From Cylicocyclus nassatus (lineage: Eukaryota; Nematoda; Chromadorea; Rhabditida; Strongylidae): a stretch of DNA of 64,000 nucleotides. The notes beneath the pieces are model-generated. The model was not told the DNA's origin. It worked only from the letters and a program-made list of their open reading frames with translations, and did no database searches. Each line of letters begins with the position of its first letter. Within the stretch, counting starts at the first letter, position 1. A program made the position numbers and the translations under genes. The stretch is taken from the NCBI GenBank assembly GCA_958299035.1, contig CATQJL010000316.1:11812347-11876346 (forward strand). The letters run 5' to 3'. Positions 54,335 through 64,000 of this stretch are shown piece by piece.

Positions 54335-54925
54335 GAAGGGCTCCTCATCTGATATAAAGTTACTGAGCTTCAAATAACCGCATCCAAATTCAGAATATCA
54401 TTGCATCCACTTTTCTGGTCAGGATTCAAGCGCGTGTCAATGGCACTTCTTCGAAAGTTTAGTTATAGTATGTAAAAGAGATTGTCTACATTACGCATGC
54501 TTAAGCGCATTTCTGAAGTTATCCAGACTGAGATATCGGTACCCAGGTAGCTGTTGCGATCATATTATGACCCATTATGTTCTTCTGAAGAAGTCAATCG
54601 CCGAACCTTTACTCAATTCTGTAAGCGTAGTGCTAGGGCATCCTACTAGCAGTTTTTGCAAAAACATCCAGCTTTTCAGTACGTAGAAAGTCAGAAAATT
54701 CTATTTTCGAGACTCTGAGGCACATTGAAAAAATGTTCAAAAACTGAAAAAAATTCAAATTTTATTTTTTTTCTTTCTCGCAAGCTTCTTTGCCCAATTC
54801 TTTTTGTTGTTTTGTACAAGTGGCTTGCGGCTACAAGAGAGGCTGCTTATCATTCATACTAATAAACTTTGAAGGAAGTTATGAATTGTTAAATACAAGG
54901 TTCTAGCAGAAAACCTTTTTTTGTT
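54335..54925. other. Intergenic, no gene seen
   Basis: Possible upstream/downstream territory of the chemoreceptor exon at 54928; no frame with recognisable motif. Confidence 0.35.
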
Positions 54926-54927
54926 TT

Positions 54928-55062
54928 TCAATACATATTTCTCCGCTCGTTCATGATGTGAGTATAAATAAATTGCCGAAATTTGATGCTTCTATCGTTC
55001 TCGCATTCGGAAATGTAGATCAGAGGATCTATCATGGCTGCCAGGGATGTAGAATAATCATT
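54928..55062 (-). pseudogene. Last exon of a rhodopsin-like serpentine receptor (TM7 + tail)
   Basis: The minus strand reads NDYSTSLAAMIDPLIYISEC, then ENDRSIKFRQFIYTHIMNER and a stop at 54928-54930. MIDPLIYI is the TM7 signature of nematode rhodopsin-like chemoreceptors (variant of NPxxY), followed by a short basic cytoplasmic tail. No consensus acceptor precedes it (an in-frame TGA lies a few codons upstream) and no other receptor exon was found nearby, so it is an isolated remnant. It differs in type from the Srg/Srv-like fragments at 14-17 and 27.8 kb. Confidence 0.55.
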
Positions 55063-55429
55063 CGAATTTTTCAAAATTTAAATTAGCCTTATACCTTCAT
55101 TTGAAAAAAATTCTGCTGCTCCCCCCTCCCCCCCCCCCCTCCTCGAACGAAAGTCCTTTAGCCGCCACTGTCAAGTGGGTGTGAGGACCTTGCAAGATAG
55201 AAAAAAGAATGCAGAAATCTGGAGAAGAGGGATATGACGCGGCTTTTTTCAAATTCCCTCCTTCCTCCCGCAAGGATTTACTGGCGATTCGTAGCACGTA
55301 AAGACTGCGGACTTATCGGCACCTCTGCGATCGAGCGCTCTTTCGTTTCTCTTGCCATCTGTTGTCTCTCCCATGTACATACTATCTTGGTCGGACACAG
55401 CGGCGACCAGTCTTTGCGTGTCGTGAATC
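55063..55429. other. No gene; C-run and GC-rich repeat border
   Basis: Mixed C-runs at 55122-55142, then sequence related to the CATACGGGCC repeat family near the inverted-repeat loop ends (50260, 52610). Confidence 0.4.
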
Positions 55430-56660
55430 GCCTATACGTGCATACGGGCCTTAATAACCATAGCAGAGAGGAAAACGGAAGGTTGAGATCACCCATTCTT
55501 TAATGATTTTGAGCAAGTTAACCAGAAAACCAAAAACGTCACAGTAAATGATGAACAATTTTAGCACAAAGTTTTTCAAATTCTCTTGCAAAATGAGCGA
55601 ACCATTTCAATTGTGTACTCTATTAGAACTTGTTATTTTTGAAGAAGAAGACACTCATTCCTGGCAATGTACTTAAACAAATTCAGTTGACCATCAAGAG
55701 CTCAGTGAGCACTATGCTCCTTCAAAGGTCATGTTAATAACTGTCTGATTTTATTGCAAAAATCTTTGATTTTTGAGCTAACTCACAAACTAAAGTACGA
55801 GTAATAATTTCCTTTTTTCCGCACCCTGAGTGATCGACATGCTAATGTCAAGTGCTTAAAATACTTTTTCTGAAAAAAATTAATGGGCGCAAGCATTGCT
55901 ACTCAGAAAAAAGCAGTTTTTATCATAGTGCGAACGAACTTTTGGACGCATAACAATAAGTGTGCAAGTACAATTACTAGTATTTTCAGTTGGAATCCTA
56001 ATTGGAGGGCAACCAGATTTTTGCTGATACAAAGTGCGTTTCAATAAAAGAAAATACCCCTTGATGTGTTTCCTTGAATTTTTGAAAAATTTAAAAACCC
56101 TTAGTGATACCTGGAGAGCGTAACATAATATAACATAAGAACTGGAAAGTAAGAGTTAATTAGAAGAGCATTTCGAGCCGTCATGACGCTCCTGATCATA
56201 CGAACACCACTAGCAAAGAACACCTGCAGCTTAGCTTTTCACGAGACATTGAATGGCTCACTTGCAAGTTTAGCGATTGAAGGTTTTCTTGCATTCAAAA
56301 AAATTTCAATTACCCTTAATGACAAGTGAAAGAGCGTAGCATAACTACAATGTAAGTAGAAAATCAGGTTTAATGTAATGAGAATAGCATTTTGAGCGTC
56401 AGTTTTGATCTTCAGCCCTTAAAAGTCTCATGTGGAGCTGCAGGATTGAAGTCTGAAATGCTTGCAACAACAAATTCACCTTGCATTCCGAAAGAAGATT
56501 ATGTCCTATCAAATAAGATGGTTCTTGATCAATTTAGTTTAAATATGTCCTTGCATTGGATTCAATTTTCTAATTGGCTATCACGAAGACTCCGATGTAC
56601 AGTGAGTGAGCCTTCTTGATGTATGTGCTGTTCAATGCTTTAGAAGAACACTGTGTCCTC
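55430..56660. repeat. Right arm of the 8-kb inverted repeat (partner 48540-49660)
   Basis: See the left arm. The order of shared blocks is reversed and on the opposite strand throughout. Confidence 0.7.
56160..56620 (+). pseudogene. Unknown exon pair in the right arm
   Basis: RAFRAVMTLLIIRTPLAKN then SLAFHETLNGSLASLAIE (56180-56280), followed by the frame NSPCIPKEDYVLSNK, MSLHWIQFSNWLSRRLRCTV and a stop at 56617-56619. It parallels the unit at 48594-48945 on the other strand. Unknown family. Confidence 0.4.
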
Positions 56661-56664
56661 GTCG

Positions 56665-57428
56665 CTGTTTCCGACACAGTTTCAACCGCTTTACCATAAA
56701 ATTGTCGCGCCTTTGGAACGGCTCAGTCTCTGTTTTCCGATAAGTTTCTCACTCTCTTTTCCGATAGGTTTTTGAAAACAAGGCAGTTGCATTGTTTGTA
56801 TGATGAGGTATAGGTGCTAGATCTATAAAATTTTTGTAAGGCTACTGTCTAGCTAAAAACAAAGAAATCTATGATTGTTTGGTTTGGCGATTTTTTATGG
56901 GATGACGTCTTTGTGCTCAAAGTCAAGAGCTAATTACATTTCCAACTTTTTCAACGAAAATGCAGGACTATCATCATCTCTCTCTTCACATTTCCAAAAA
57001 GAGACATGTTTAATGGGTAGTCATGTGCAAATAAAACGGCACGGGACTATTTGTCTTCGGAAGCGTTTCAATAGGCAATAGACTTCAAATCTTTCTAGTC
57101 TAGACGATTTTGCTGGCCATTCGAAATATGATGCAGTCTGAAAAAGGGCAGATGCTGTAACAAAGGCTTTATACAAAGAGCAGCTGCTATTCATTGGCTT
57201 TTTTGGTTTATTGCACAAAGATCACAAATATAACAGCAGTCAAGGTTGGTACTCACAATTTCTGGCCGACTCTACTCATAACGCACTACACAGACGACTT
57301 TTAGCAAGATAGAGAAAAAAACTTGCGCGTTAACATTAGACGTTAGTTATAGCAATAACACTGGAATAAAAACTCATACATCATTCGCACATACTAAATT
57401 ATACAATATTGCCACAACTGGCACATAC
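56665..57428. other. Intergenic, no gene seen
   Basis: Short frames only; GATAAGTTTCTCACTCTCTTTT and GATAGGTTTTTG repeats near 56740-56780. Nothing assignable. Confidence 0.35.
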
Positions 57429-57789
57429 AATACCGCTCGTATTTTGTGAAAATAAAAAGACGCGAATCAAACTTACGCGAGTTCGCGTGAGTTGCGTGAC
57501 GGTCGTGTGATTGAGACGTCGCCTGATTCACGTAACATCATCATTGTGCGGGCATATCTCGCTTTAGAGTGGACGAGTTCTTCCATAGATACCATTTCAA
57601 TTAGTTCTGCGAGGAGCATCTTCTGTTTTGTTGTGAGGTGCGATTGTAGTTGAGGTTACGAGAGATATTTATAACAATAATCGTCGAATACCAAGAGACT
57701 CGATATACTTGATGGGTTGCCGTATACCCAATCGCTGTCGTGAAACGATTCGCAACACAAGGAATTGCTCCACAATAAACAAGTACTCA

Positions 57790-58065
57790 TTGTGCAATGG
57801 AGGCGACATGGTAGGTGTACGGGTCGCTCAGTTTCAAAAAATCTCTCCAAGATTCTGCCAAAATGGTTTACTCAGTGCGCTGGTTATGTACGATGACATA
57901 GGCAGATACGGTAGGTATACTAAGGAGGTCCTTTTGTAGAATCTGTTTAGATCCCAAATGACACCAACAGCAAATGCACGTATTCAGCGCACTGAGTAGC
58001 CCATCCAAGCAGAAATTTGAAAAGATGGCAGGCTACCGTACACCCACCATACGCCTCCGTTGCCG
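57790..58065. repeat. Imperfect foldback
   Basis: GCAATGGAGGCGACATGGTAG (57793) against ACCATACGCCTCCGTTGC (58040), and CTCAGTGCGCTG against CAGCGCACTGAGT near the loop. It explains the short frames at 57709-57939 and 57974-58195. Confidence 0.6.
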
Positions 58066-58122
58066 AATGAGTCAGTTTATTATGATCATAACATTTAGTA
58101 ACCCTCTGAGCAATTTGAATAT

Positions 58123-58793
58123 GCGAGGTGTCCCAAAAAGATGTGCACACTGTTTGATCGTTAATAATCCTCTTGCTTTCACGTCTTTTCCCTAGCTTGA
58201 GGTACCATTCTGTGGAGCGAGGTTCAACTTAGATTTACAGTATGGAGCGAATTATCAGTTACTCTTAAATACTGTAGGATTACGGTGAAACTTGAGGAGG
58301 ATTGTAAGCCACTGCAAGCGGTATTTTGCCTCAAAAACAAAACCAAACAAGCCGGAAATTCTTGTACTGGGCTGATCGAAGTCGCTGACTCTAAATATGA
58401 AAATTGCACTTCAGTCAATATTTTATTCATGTGTTATTTCAGATTTAAGGTGACAACTGTTTTTCCAATGTTCGTCAAAAATTTGAATACACCATCAAGA
58501 AAGCTCGAAAAACTGGTGGGAAGTTATGTAGTGAAATCAGCGCGCCGGAAAACCTTGCCACACAAGTTTTCAGATTTTTTGAAATTATTTTGTGAAAAGG
58601 CCTATTCCACAGTGCCGCTGTATGCTGAAAATTCATACCGAGTCCTACAGTAAAGAGAGTGATCGGTGATTAGCTCCATACTGCAAAAATCTAAGTTTAT
58701 CTTCGTTCTACAGAATGGTACTAGGCAAAAGACATGAAACCAGAAGAGTTACCAACGATCAAACAGTGTGCACATCTTTTTGGAGCACCCTGT
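58123..58793. mobile_element. TIR element, CAGGGTGTCCCAAAA family, nested
   Basis: GGTGTCCCAAAAAGATGTGC and GCACATCTTTTTGGAGCACC are inverted ends. The internal inverted pair CTGTAGGATTACGG / CCGAGTCCTACAG matches the element at 17189-17866. The ends have drifted and the TA flank is not clear. Confidence 0.7.
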
Positions 58794-59512
58794 GATGTGT
58801 AGATTGGCCTTCATCGTAGGGTTACCGTAACTCTACGGTATACCACCACTGCAACAAATAAATATTTTTTTGTAATGAGCACACATCAGTAAGCCCTCTA
58901 TGTGGAACTTGAGGCGTATCATGTAAACTGACTTTTACCGTGTACCTATCGTACCCTCACTTCCAACATATCAGAAAACGCTTCGCGCCCAGCTGAGTCA
59001 ATTGGTGTCCATGGATTCAGAATTAGTTCACTCTGAAGCGAGATATGGGCACGCGACGGTAATGTCACATGAACCAGGAGACCGTCACATACATTCGAAT
59101 GTAACCGGACTCAAGCGACCTCGCTGAGTTGGGCAACTTCGACAAAATACGAGCAATATAATAATATAATATTATATTATATACATTATTTCTTACTTTT
59201 CATGTGCTGGTGAGTAACAGTTAGGGTAAATCGGTCTGGATAACAAAGTACGCGTAAGTACTCGTTCGCCTTGGTTTTACATTCTTACTTGAAATTACGT
59301 TGAGAGTGATGGGGAGTAGAGCATGTAAGTTAGAAAAGTTAGTATCATACCGACCTCTCAAGTATGGCTGTTGTTTGCGATCATTATTTTACAGTGATTT
59401 TTTCGCTTGAATTGACATGATGAAATTTCTATTGTTTTGGTTTGAAAATAATACAGCTTTCCCACACTTCGAGATTTGATCCTCAATAACTCTCTTGTGA
59501 AGAGTTTTTATG

Positions 59513-59797
59513 GCCTAGAAAACACCAAATTGTGGAGTTGGCTTCAAATCGGATTGTAAAAATAGAGCGGAGCACCAATTTCTCTTAATCATTGTAGGAT
59601 AACGGGGACTTGAAAAGGGTTTTGAACTGGAGAGGGCCCTAATTTGATTCAGAAAACAGACCAAGCAAATTAGGGCCCTCTACAGTTAGAACTCTTTTCA
59701 AGTCCCCGTTATCCTACAATGATTGAGAGAAATTGGTGCTTCGCTCTATTTTTTCAATCCAAGTTGAAGCCAACTCCACAATTTGGTGTTTTCTAGG
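59513..59797. repeat. Near-perfect 285-bp palindrome
   Basis: CCTAGAAAACACCAAATTGTG is inverted at the right end (CACAATTTGGTGTTTTCTAGG). The arms meet at a short loop around CAGAAAACAGACCAAG, flanked by CAAATTAGGGCCCTCTAC-type text. It carries GGATAACGGGGACTTGAAAA, distantly like the CTGTAGGATTACGG family. Confidence 0.85.
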
Positions 59798-60041
59798 TGC
59801 ATTAGGTTAATTGAAGTGCCGACTTGGAATACGAAGTTTGTAATCAAAGTAGGGTCTCATTTTGAAGTTAGACCAAGTTTATTGTAGCGGCTCTTTTCGG
59901 TGTTATTCAAAAGTGCAATTACGCCATTTGTAAGGCCTCAGATACATGTAAAAGTTGGATATTGAAATTAGCAGGAGCAGAAGACTTTGCATACAATTTT
60001 CCAGAATTTTCTAAGACTTTTTTTGAAACGGCGGCGTTGTA

Positions 60042-60952
60042 CTAGCTTGTAAAGAAAGTTCCCGGGCACTTTTAGAAATTTCGATTTCAAGCGCATTTTT
60101 TCGGCGCTCGGTCGGACTTTGACACCAAGTTTTTCATACTGTTCAGTAAAAGGAAGCTTAAGGTTTCCAATACGTCTTCTGTTTTTTATCGATGCCAAGA
60201 TTTGTTTGATCTGCACATTAGAAAGAAAAATCTTTCCAAACATAAAAATTTCACAATTTTTCTTTCTACGGCCATTTTTTGTGTAGTTCAAAGTTCGTGC
60301 AAATCATGGGCGTTCTGATTGAGAAGCCTGTTAACTTCTGACCCGCAATTGCACTCGAGCTTTGCGATTTGCGCTCAGAATTTACATGCTGTCAAACTTG
60401 CCTCTAACTGCAACTCTCTTCGCAGCTAGCGTCGCTTCTGCGGGGAGCGCCACGCCTAGATGATGGGTCCAAAAGACGTGTAAGGCATTACCCCAACAAT
60501 TTTGGATTAATCAAAGATTTGGTCCACCCTATGCAGAACGACAAGACTTCAAAGTCATTTGCTAGAAAAATGGTGCATTTTTAGGGACAAAAAATGGTTG
60601 ATTTTAACTTTCTGGAAAAGAGTTTTTGCAGGTGGTTCTGCAAAAACATGAATGGTTTCCATAGTAGCCCCAGCAGACTTCTATATAACCGCAGCATTTG
60701 AGCTCTCCGGCTTCCATCGTGCCTGAGATAATCTTGCACAAACAGGCCACTTTTCGCAACGACCTTTTTCCCTTCTGCGGATACTGGTGGACCGCAGTGA
60801 GGTGCTGAAAAGCCAGCAAGGCAAATTTATGTTGCGGACGAAATTGTCTTTGCAACGAAGTTTGTAGCTTTGGAAAAGAATCAATCTGCTTAAAGTTAGC
60901 GCAATTTGAAAAAAATTTTCGCAAGTGCCCGGGAACTTTCTTTACAACCTAA
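60042..60952. mobile_element. Mariner-type TIR element, TA-flanked
   Basis: The ends CTAGCTTGTAAAGAAAGTTC and GAACTTTCTTTACAACCTAA, continuing as CCCGGGCACTT / AAGTGCCCGGG, are inverted and flanked by TA. Two minus-strand frames (about 60291-60042 and 60924-60604) are basic or Cys-rich but lack a recognisable transposase motif. Confidence 0.75.
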
Positions 60953-60954
60953 TA

Positions 60955-62120
60955 TGTTAATTAAAAGTTCTTAAAGAGATCCTGCAGTACCGAAAAGATT
61001 GATGTTCCGTTCCATACTGTTAATCTAAGTTGAAGACAGCTTTGCATTATAGAGCTTGAAATAACGCAAACTTTTTTATATAAGAGAATAATTGAGAGTC
61101 ATCAAATGCTTGACACTTTATGGGACAATCCTCTGCAGTTCTTCTGTGTTCAAAAGTGAGTATCACGCTATTTGTCAAAAAATGGGAAAGGTAGCGACTT
61201 TTTTATGTTCGGCGATAGGTGCGTACTCTTCGATTTAATTTTTTCTTGAAATTACTGTTGTGAAGTTTACATATGCTAATAGTTTAATTTTGCGCTGAAA
61301 ATAGATATTGGATTGTTTTTACATGAATCAATCACTATGATTTTGAACGATCAAGTGCGCTTTCACTCGATCACCATCGGCACTTTCGTGATTACACGAA
61401 ATTTTGTTTACCTATCTTCATTGGTAACCGAGGACTTAGCAAAGCTATTTCAAGCGTGTAAGAATCTGAGAAGTCAAGTAATTATAGTCAAAGTAGAAGG
61501 AAAAAAATGGAAGCCAAACAAGGAACCGAAACACTCTTGGGACCTAGAAAGGGACGGATATTGCAACTACTCAGACAAACAAAGGCTATGGTGAGGCGGA
61601 GATAAATAGCAGTTTCAGTGAGCGGGCGGCGATACTGCGAAAGTGGCAGTGGGGGGGGGGACGATACTGCAAAAATGGCGGTGAACGAACAGCGACCGGC
61701 TACCAGCGGGAGCTATAATACTCCACGACTCAGAAGATAGCTGCAGAGCGCATTCATTGCTACAAAAGCAGCCAGAAGCGGCGACGAGACAGCGGCTCCG
61801 TTAGGCTGGCAGCGACCGGGAAACGATGGGTATGCGAATGCAAGATTCCTGTAAGCGGGCCGCATAAATGCTTTGAGAAGGCAGCCTTAATTCGCAACGC
61901 ATTGTGGCCGCCAACTGGAAGCCATATCGTTGCCCTCTTGAGACCTTGTTGATCGCACTTGAAAATTTAGACGTGCAGGCAAGCGAGATTGGGAGTAAAC
62001 TTGCGTCACCTTTGGTTTCATTGTTGCCTCAAATTCGCTTTTGATAATTACTCGCGCATTATTTTCTGTACTTGTTTTCCTAGGCTGTAATTGCTCTTTT
62101 TTGTTTTGTACTATCTCATT
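60955..62120. other. Intergenic, no gene established
   Basis: The frame at 61313-61594 (TIGTFVITRNFVYLSSLV...) has no recognised domain. 61610-61830 is GC-rich with repeated GGCGATACTGC(G/A)AAA and AGCGACCGG units and a G-run (61651-61660). Confidence 0.4.
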
Positions 62121-62124
62121 ATTA

Positions 62125-62985
62125 TTAGGGTGATTCAAAAGTAATGGGGCACCTAGAGAATAAATGCATTTTTCTCAAATAGGAAAGCTAATTGGAAGTT
62201 TTGGCAGATGTTAGTACATAACAAAACCTTCTGATCGAGGTCTATAGTTGGGCACTGTCACATGGCGTTATTTTTATAAACGCTCAATTGAAGCTCATCA
62301 CTTCAAGTACATTTGAACTTTGAGTAGCAGCGCCGCAGTAGAACAAGTGAGCCTACCAAAGATATCTGCGCAGCAATGAGTGAGGGGACTGTCACCAAAT
62401 CCACTATAGCTCGGTGGTCCCAAGGCTTTAGAACAGAAGATATAGCATTGGGTATCAGGAGAAATATAACTTATTCTTTCATCAAGGTAATCAAGTAAGC
62501 TCAAACTTAACAGTTGCTTTCTGATAGTGCTTTTTACGCTCTATCCACACAAATGTAAATTACTTCGACTTTTCTCATTTTCAAAAAATTGTGGGCCAAA
62601 ACATGAATTTTAGTCTGAAAATCTGTGCCAAACACCGCACTTTTTCGAATAAAGTGCCTTTCTTATATGAAATAATGGGCAATTTTCAAATATTTCAGTA
62701 ATCATTAAAAAGAGCTTAGAAAGCTCTTCCGAATGGTATGCCATATGTCGAGGGACTTTCAGGTGCAGCAGCACAAATCCAGATGGCGTTCAAAAAAGTC
62801 TGTCTGACTTCTTTGGCGCGCCGCTCGAAGGAATGTCGGTGAGGTGCTGCAAGGTGCTGTCAAGATAACCTGCGAAGGTCACTTTATACAAAAGCGTTCA
62901 AATTGCTGGAATGTTCATAGCTAATCAGAAAGAGATCTCAAAGAATGTTTAGAAAAATTCCCCCATTACTTTTGGATCACCCTAA
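62125..62985 (+). mobile_element. Mariner-type element with transposase N-terminal remnant
   Basis: TTAGGGTGATTCAAAAGTAA and its near-complement at 62966-62985 are TA-flanked ends. At about 62329-62470 (+) the frame reads DICAAMSEGTVTKSTIARWS then QGFRTEDIALG, matching the mariner helix-turn-helix (ICAAFGEG..S.STA.RWFQRFR.GD.SLED). The DDD catalytic domain is missing, so this is an internally deleted copy. Confidence 0.8.
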
Positions 62986-62989
62986 TACA

Positions 62990-64000
62990 AAGCATTTCTG
63001 TTAATGTTTTCCTTTCTTATCTTCTTGAGCTTTGTCTCATATCTTCATTGCATATACAATCGCTACAACTATCATGTATATCGCTCTTATGCTAAAAAGA
63101 CAATAAGAAGAGGATCACATTTCACACCGCACACCTAGCACAACGAACTCGGTTACTTGTACTTTGACTTACAAAACTGTTGTCTATCGAAAGCTCAATG
63201 AAAATCCATAATAGTGTATTCAAACTGCTGGCTTCAGCATCTGAACCACAACAGTAACTTTGCACAGCTTCTATAAGTACGAATACGGCAAAAGTAATAA
63301 ACTTAAGCAATTTCCTTGGATTTTGTAATGGTTCTAAGTGCTTAAACACATTCCCCACTTGAAGGAAGTCGATCACAAAAAGCTATCAAGTACCAGTGTG
63401 ATAATTATAACCAACAGTGATCTTTTGGCTGAGAGGAGTAAGTCTCATGAGAAACTTGGTTGTTCTAAATTAAAATTCGTACAAATATATAAGTTTGTTA
63501 AGGTTTTGTTACATCGTCATACACTGCGAGGACAAACAGTCACTAGCCAATATTATTGAAGTCAATCTTTTGTCTTTCATTGCGTTTCCATATACTTTCT
63601 CAAGGTCCTTTGTAAGCGATTTTCCCACATAGTGTATAGTGGTTTTTCCACATTTGGACATCATTGGGCATCGCCTAGATTGAGTCATGAGTCATGTATT
63701 ATCGGTATCAATTCGCTTTGATGTTTTCCTTGCCGCATTGGTTTGTCGCGTACGCTTTGCATCGCTCTTGCACGACCTGGCGCTTTGTCAGAAGTCATCA
63801 GCTGATTTCGCAACCGTCAGATCGTTTTTGGCCAGTTATCTATTATTTTTTGCTTTTCTTGTTAGGCTTTCCGCTGGAAAAGTAATGGGCCGGCCCTAAT
63901 CAGTTAGATGCATATGCCGTTTTTGCAATAACACCTAGGAAAGTGAATTTTCTATTACCCATATTTTGCTGCGACTAATTCTGACTTTTCTGTAGCTCTT
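62990..64000. other. Mostly unassigned; possible end of a further TIR element
   Basis: Near 63868-63898, CCGCTGGAAAAGTAATGGGC and GGCCGGCCCTAAT look like a mariner-type right end (TTAGGGCCGGCCCATTACTT inverted), but no left partner lies in the window. The minus-strand frame 63122-63376 has one hydrophobic stretch (KFITFAVFVLIEAVQSYCC) and no known motif. The 63687-63899 frames overlap the putative element end. Confidence 0.35.

Larger units (their letters stand above)
57429..59160. mobile_element. 1.7-kb TIR element with a nested MITE
   Basis: GCTCGTATTTTGT (57435-57447) and ACAAAATACGAGC (59142-59154) are exact inverted ends. The arms extend about 180 bp with imperfect pairing (GCATATCTCGCTTTAGAGTG at 57550 against CACTCTGAAGCGAGATATG at 59029). 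Inside are a foldback at 57790-58065 and a TIR element at 58123-58793. No transposase was recognised. Confidence 0.65.

Noticed and set aside
53644..54373. Many open frames in all directions in the GC-rich block
   Set aside because: Produced by inverted and tandem CCGGAGC repeats; the same text is read on both strands.
63868..63900. Complete TIR element ending GGCCGGCCCTAA
   Set aside because: Only one end is in the window; listed as possible, not called as an element.
1..64000. CRISPR arrays, spliced-leader genes, rRNA
   Set aside because: No regularly spaced short repeats with unique spacers, no GGTTTAATTACCCAAG leader text, and no conserved rRNA blocks were seen.

Overview
The window looks like a repeat-dense, gene-poor stretch of a nematode chromosome, probably clade V (rhabditid/strongylid). 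This is inferred from nematode-type splice acceptors (TTTTCAG-like), remnants of nematode serpentine chemoreceptor genes, and the mix of BEL/Pao, Ty3/gypsy, RTE-type LINE, Penelope-like, Helitron and mariner-type elements. No bacterial-style operon, CRISPR array, intact tRNA or rRNA gene was seen. Almost every long open frame belongs to a mobile element, and almost every coding region carries stops or frameshifts.

Layout. 1-6821: a BEL/Pao LTR retrotransposon (+) with its 5' LTR cut by the window edge and its reverse transcriptase core deleted. It is inserted into the helicase of a rotted autonomous Helitron (-, 6822-9800), whose Rep half is split by an inverted repeat carrying two tRNA-like sequences. 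9.8-13 kb: MITE-like repeats, a two-unit tandem repeat and a 532-bp perfect-ended palindrome. 14.1-17.0 kb: a decayed 7TM chemoreceptor gene (+) with two elements in its introns; a second copy of its last two exons lies at 27.75-28.08 kb. 17.2-24.6 kb: TA-flanked MITEs, an AGCCC-rich inverted pair, a non-autonomous Helitron and microsatellites. 24.7-27.7 kb: a Penelope-like element as a 5'-to-5' inverted dimer, with a hammerhead-like motif in both arms and a MITE dated by the undisturbed arm. 30.4-41.3 kb: an RTE-like LINE split inside its endonuclease by a 7.7-kb Ty3/gypsy element (-) with both LTRs and an extra C-terminal reading frame after integrase.

43.98-46.77 kb (-): a multi-exon spermidine synthase pseudogene, found only by reading splice sites and exon fragments. 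It is the only clear metabolic host gene in the window. 48.5-56.7 kb: nested inverted repeats, including a foldback with a cleanly inserted Helitron, a pair of GC-rich elements with TGACGTCA palindromes, and one terminal chemoreceptor exon (54928-55062, -). 57.4-63 kb: more TIR elements, one still holding a mariner transposase DNA-binding fragment.

The genes do not form a working pathway. The window is best read as a nesting record: LINE then gypsy; Helitron then BEL; Penelope dimer then MITE; palindrome then Helitron; host genes then MITEs in their introns. Candidates for something little described are the extra frames downstream of integrase in the BEL and gypsy elements, the hammerhead-like motif in the Penelope arms, and the tRNA-like inverted repeat.
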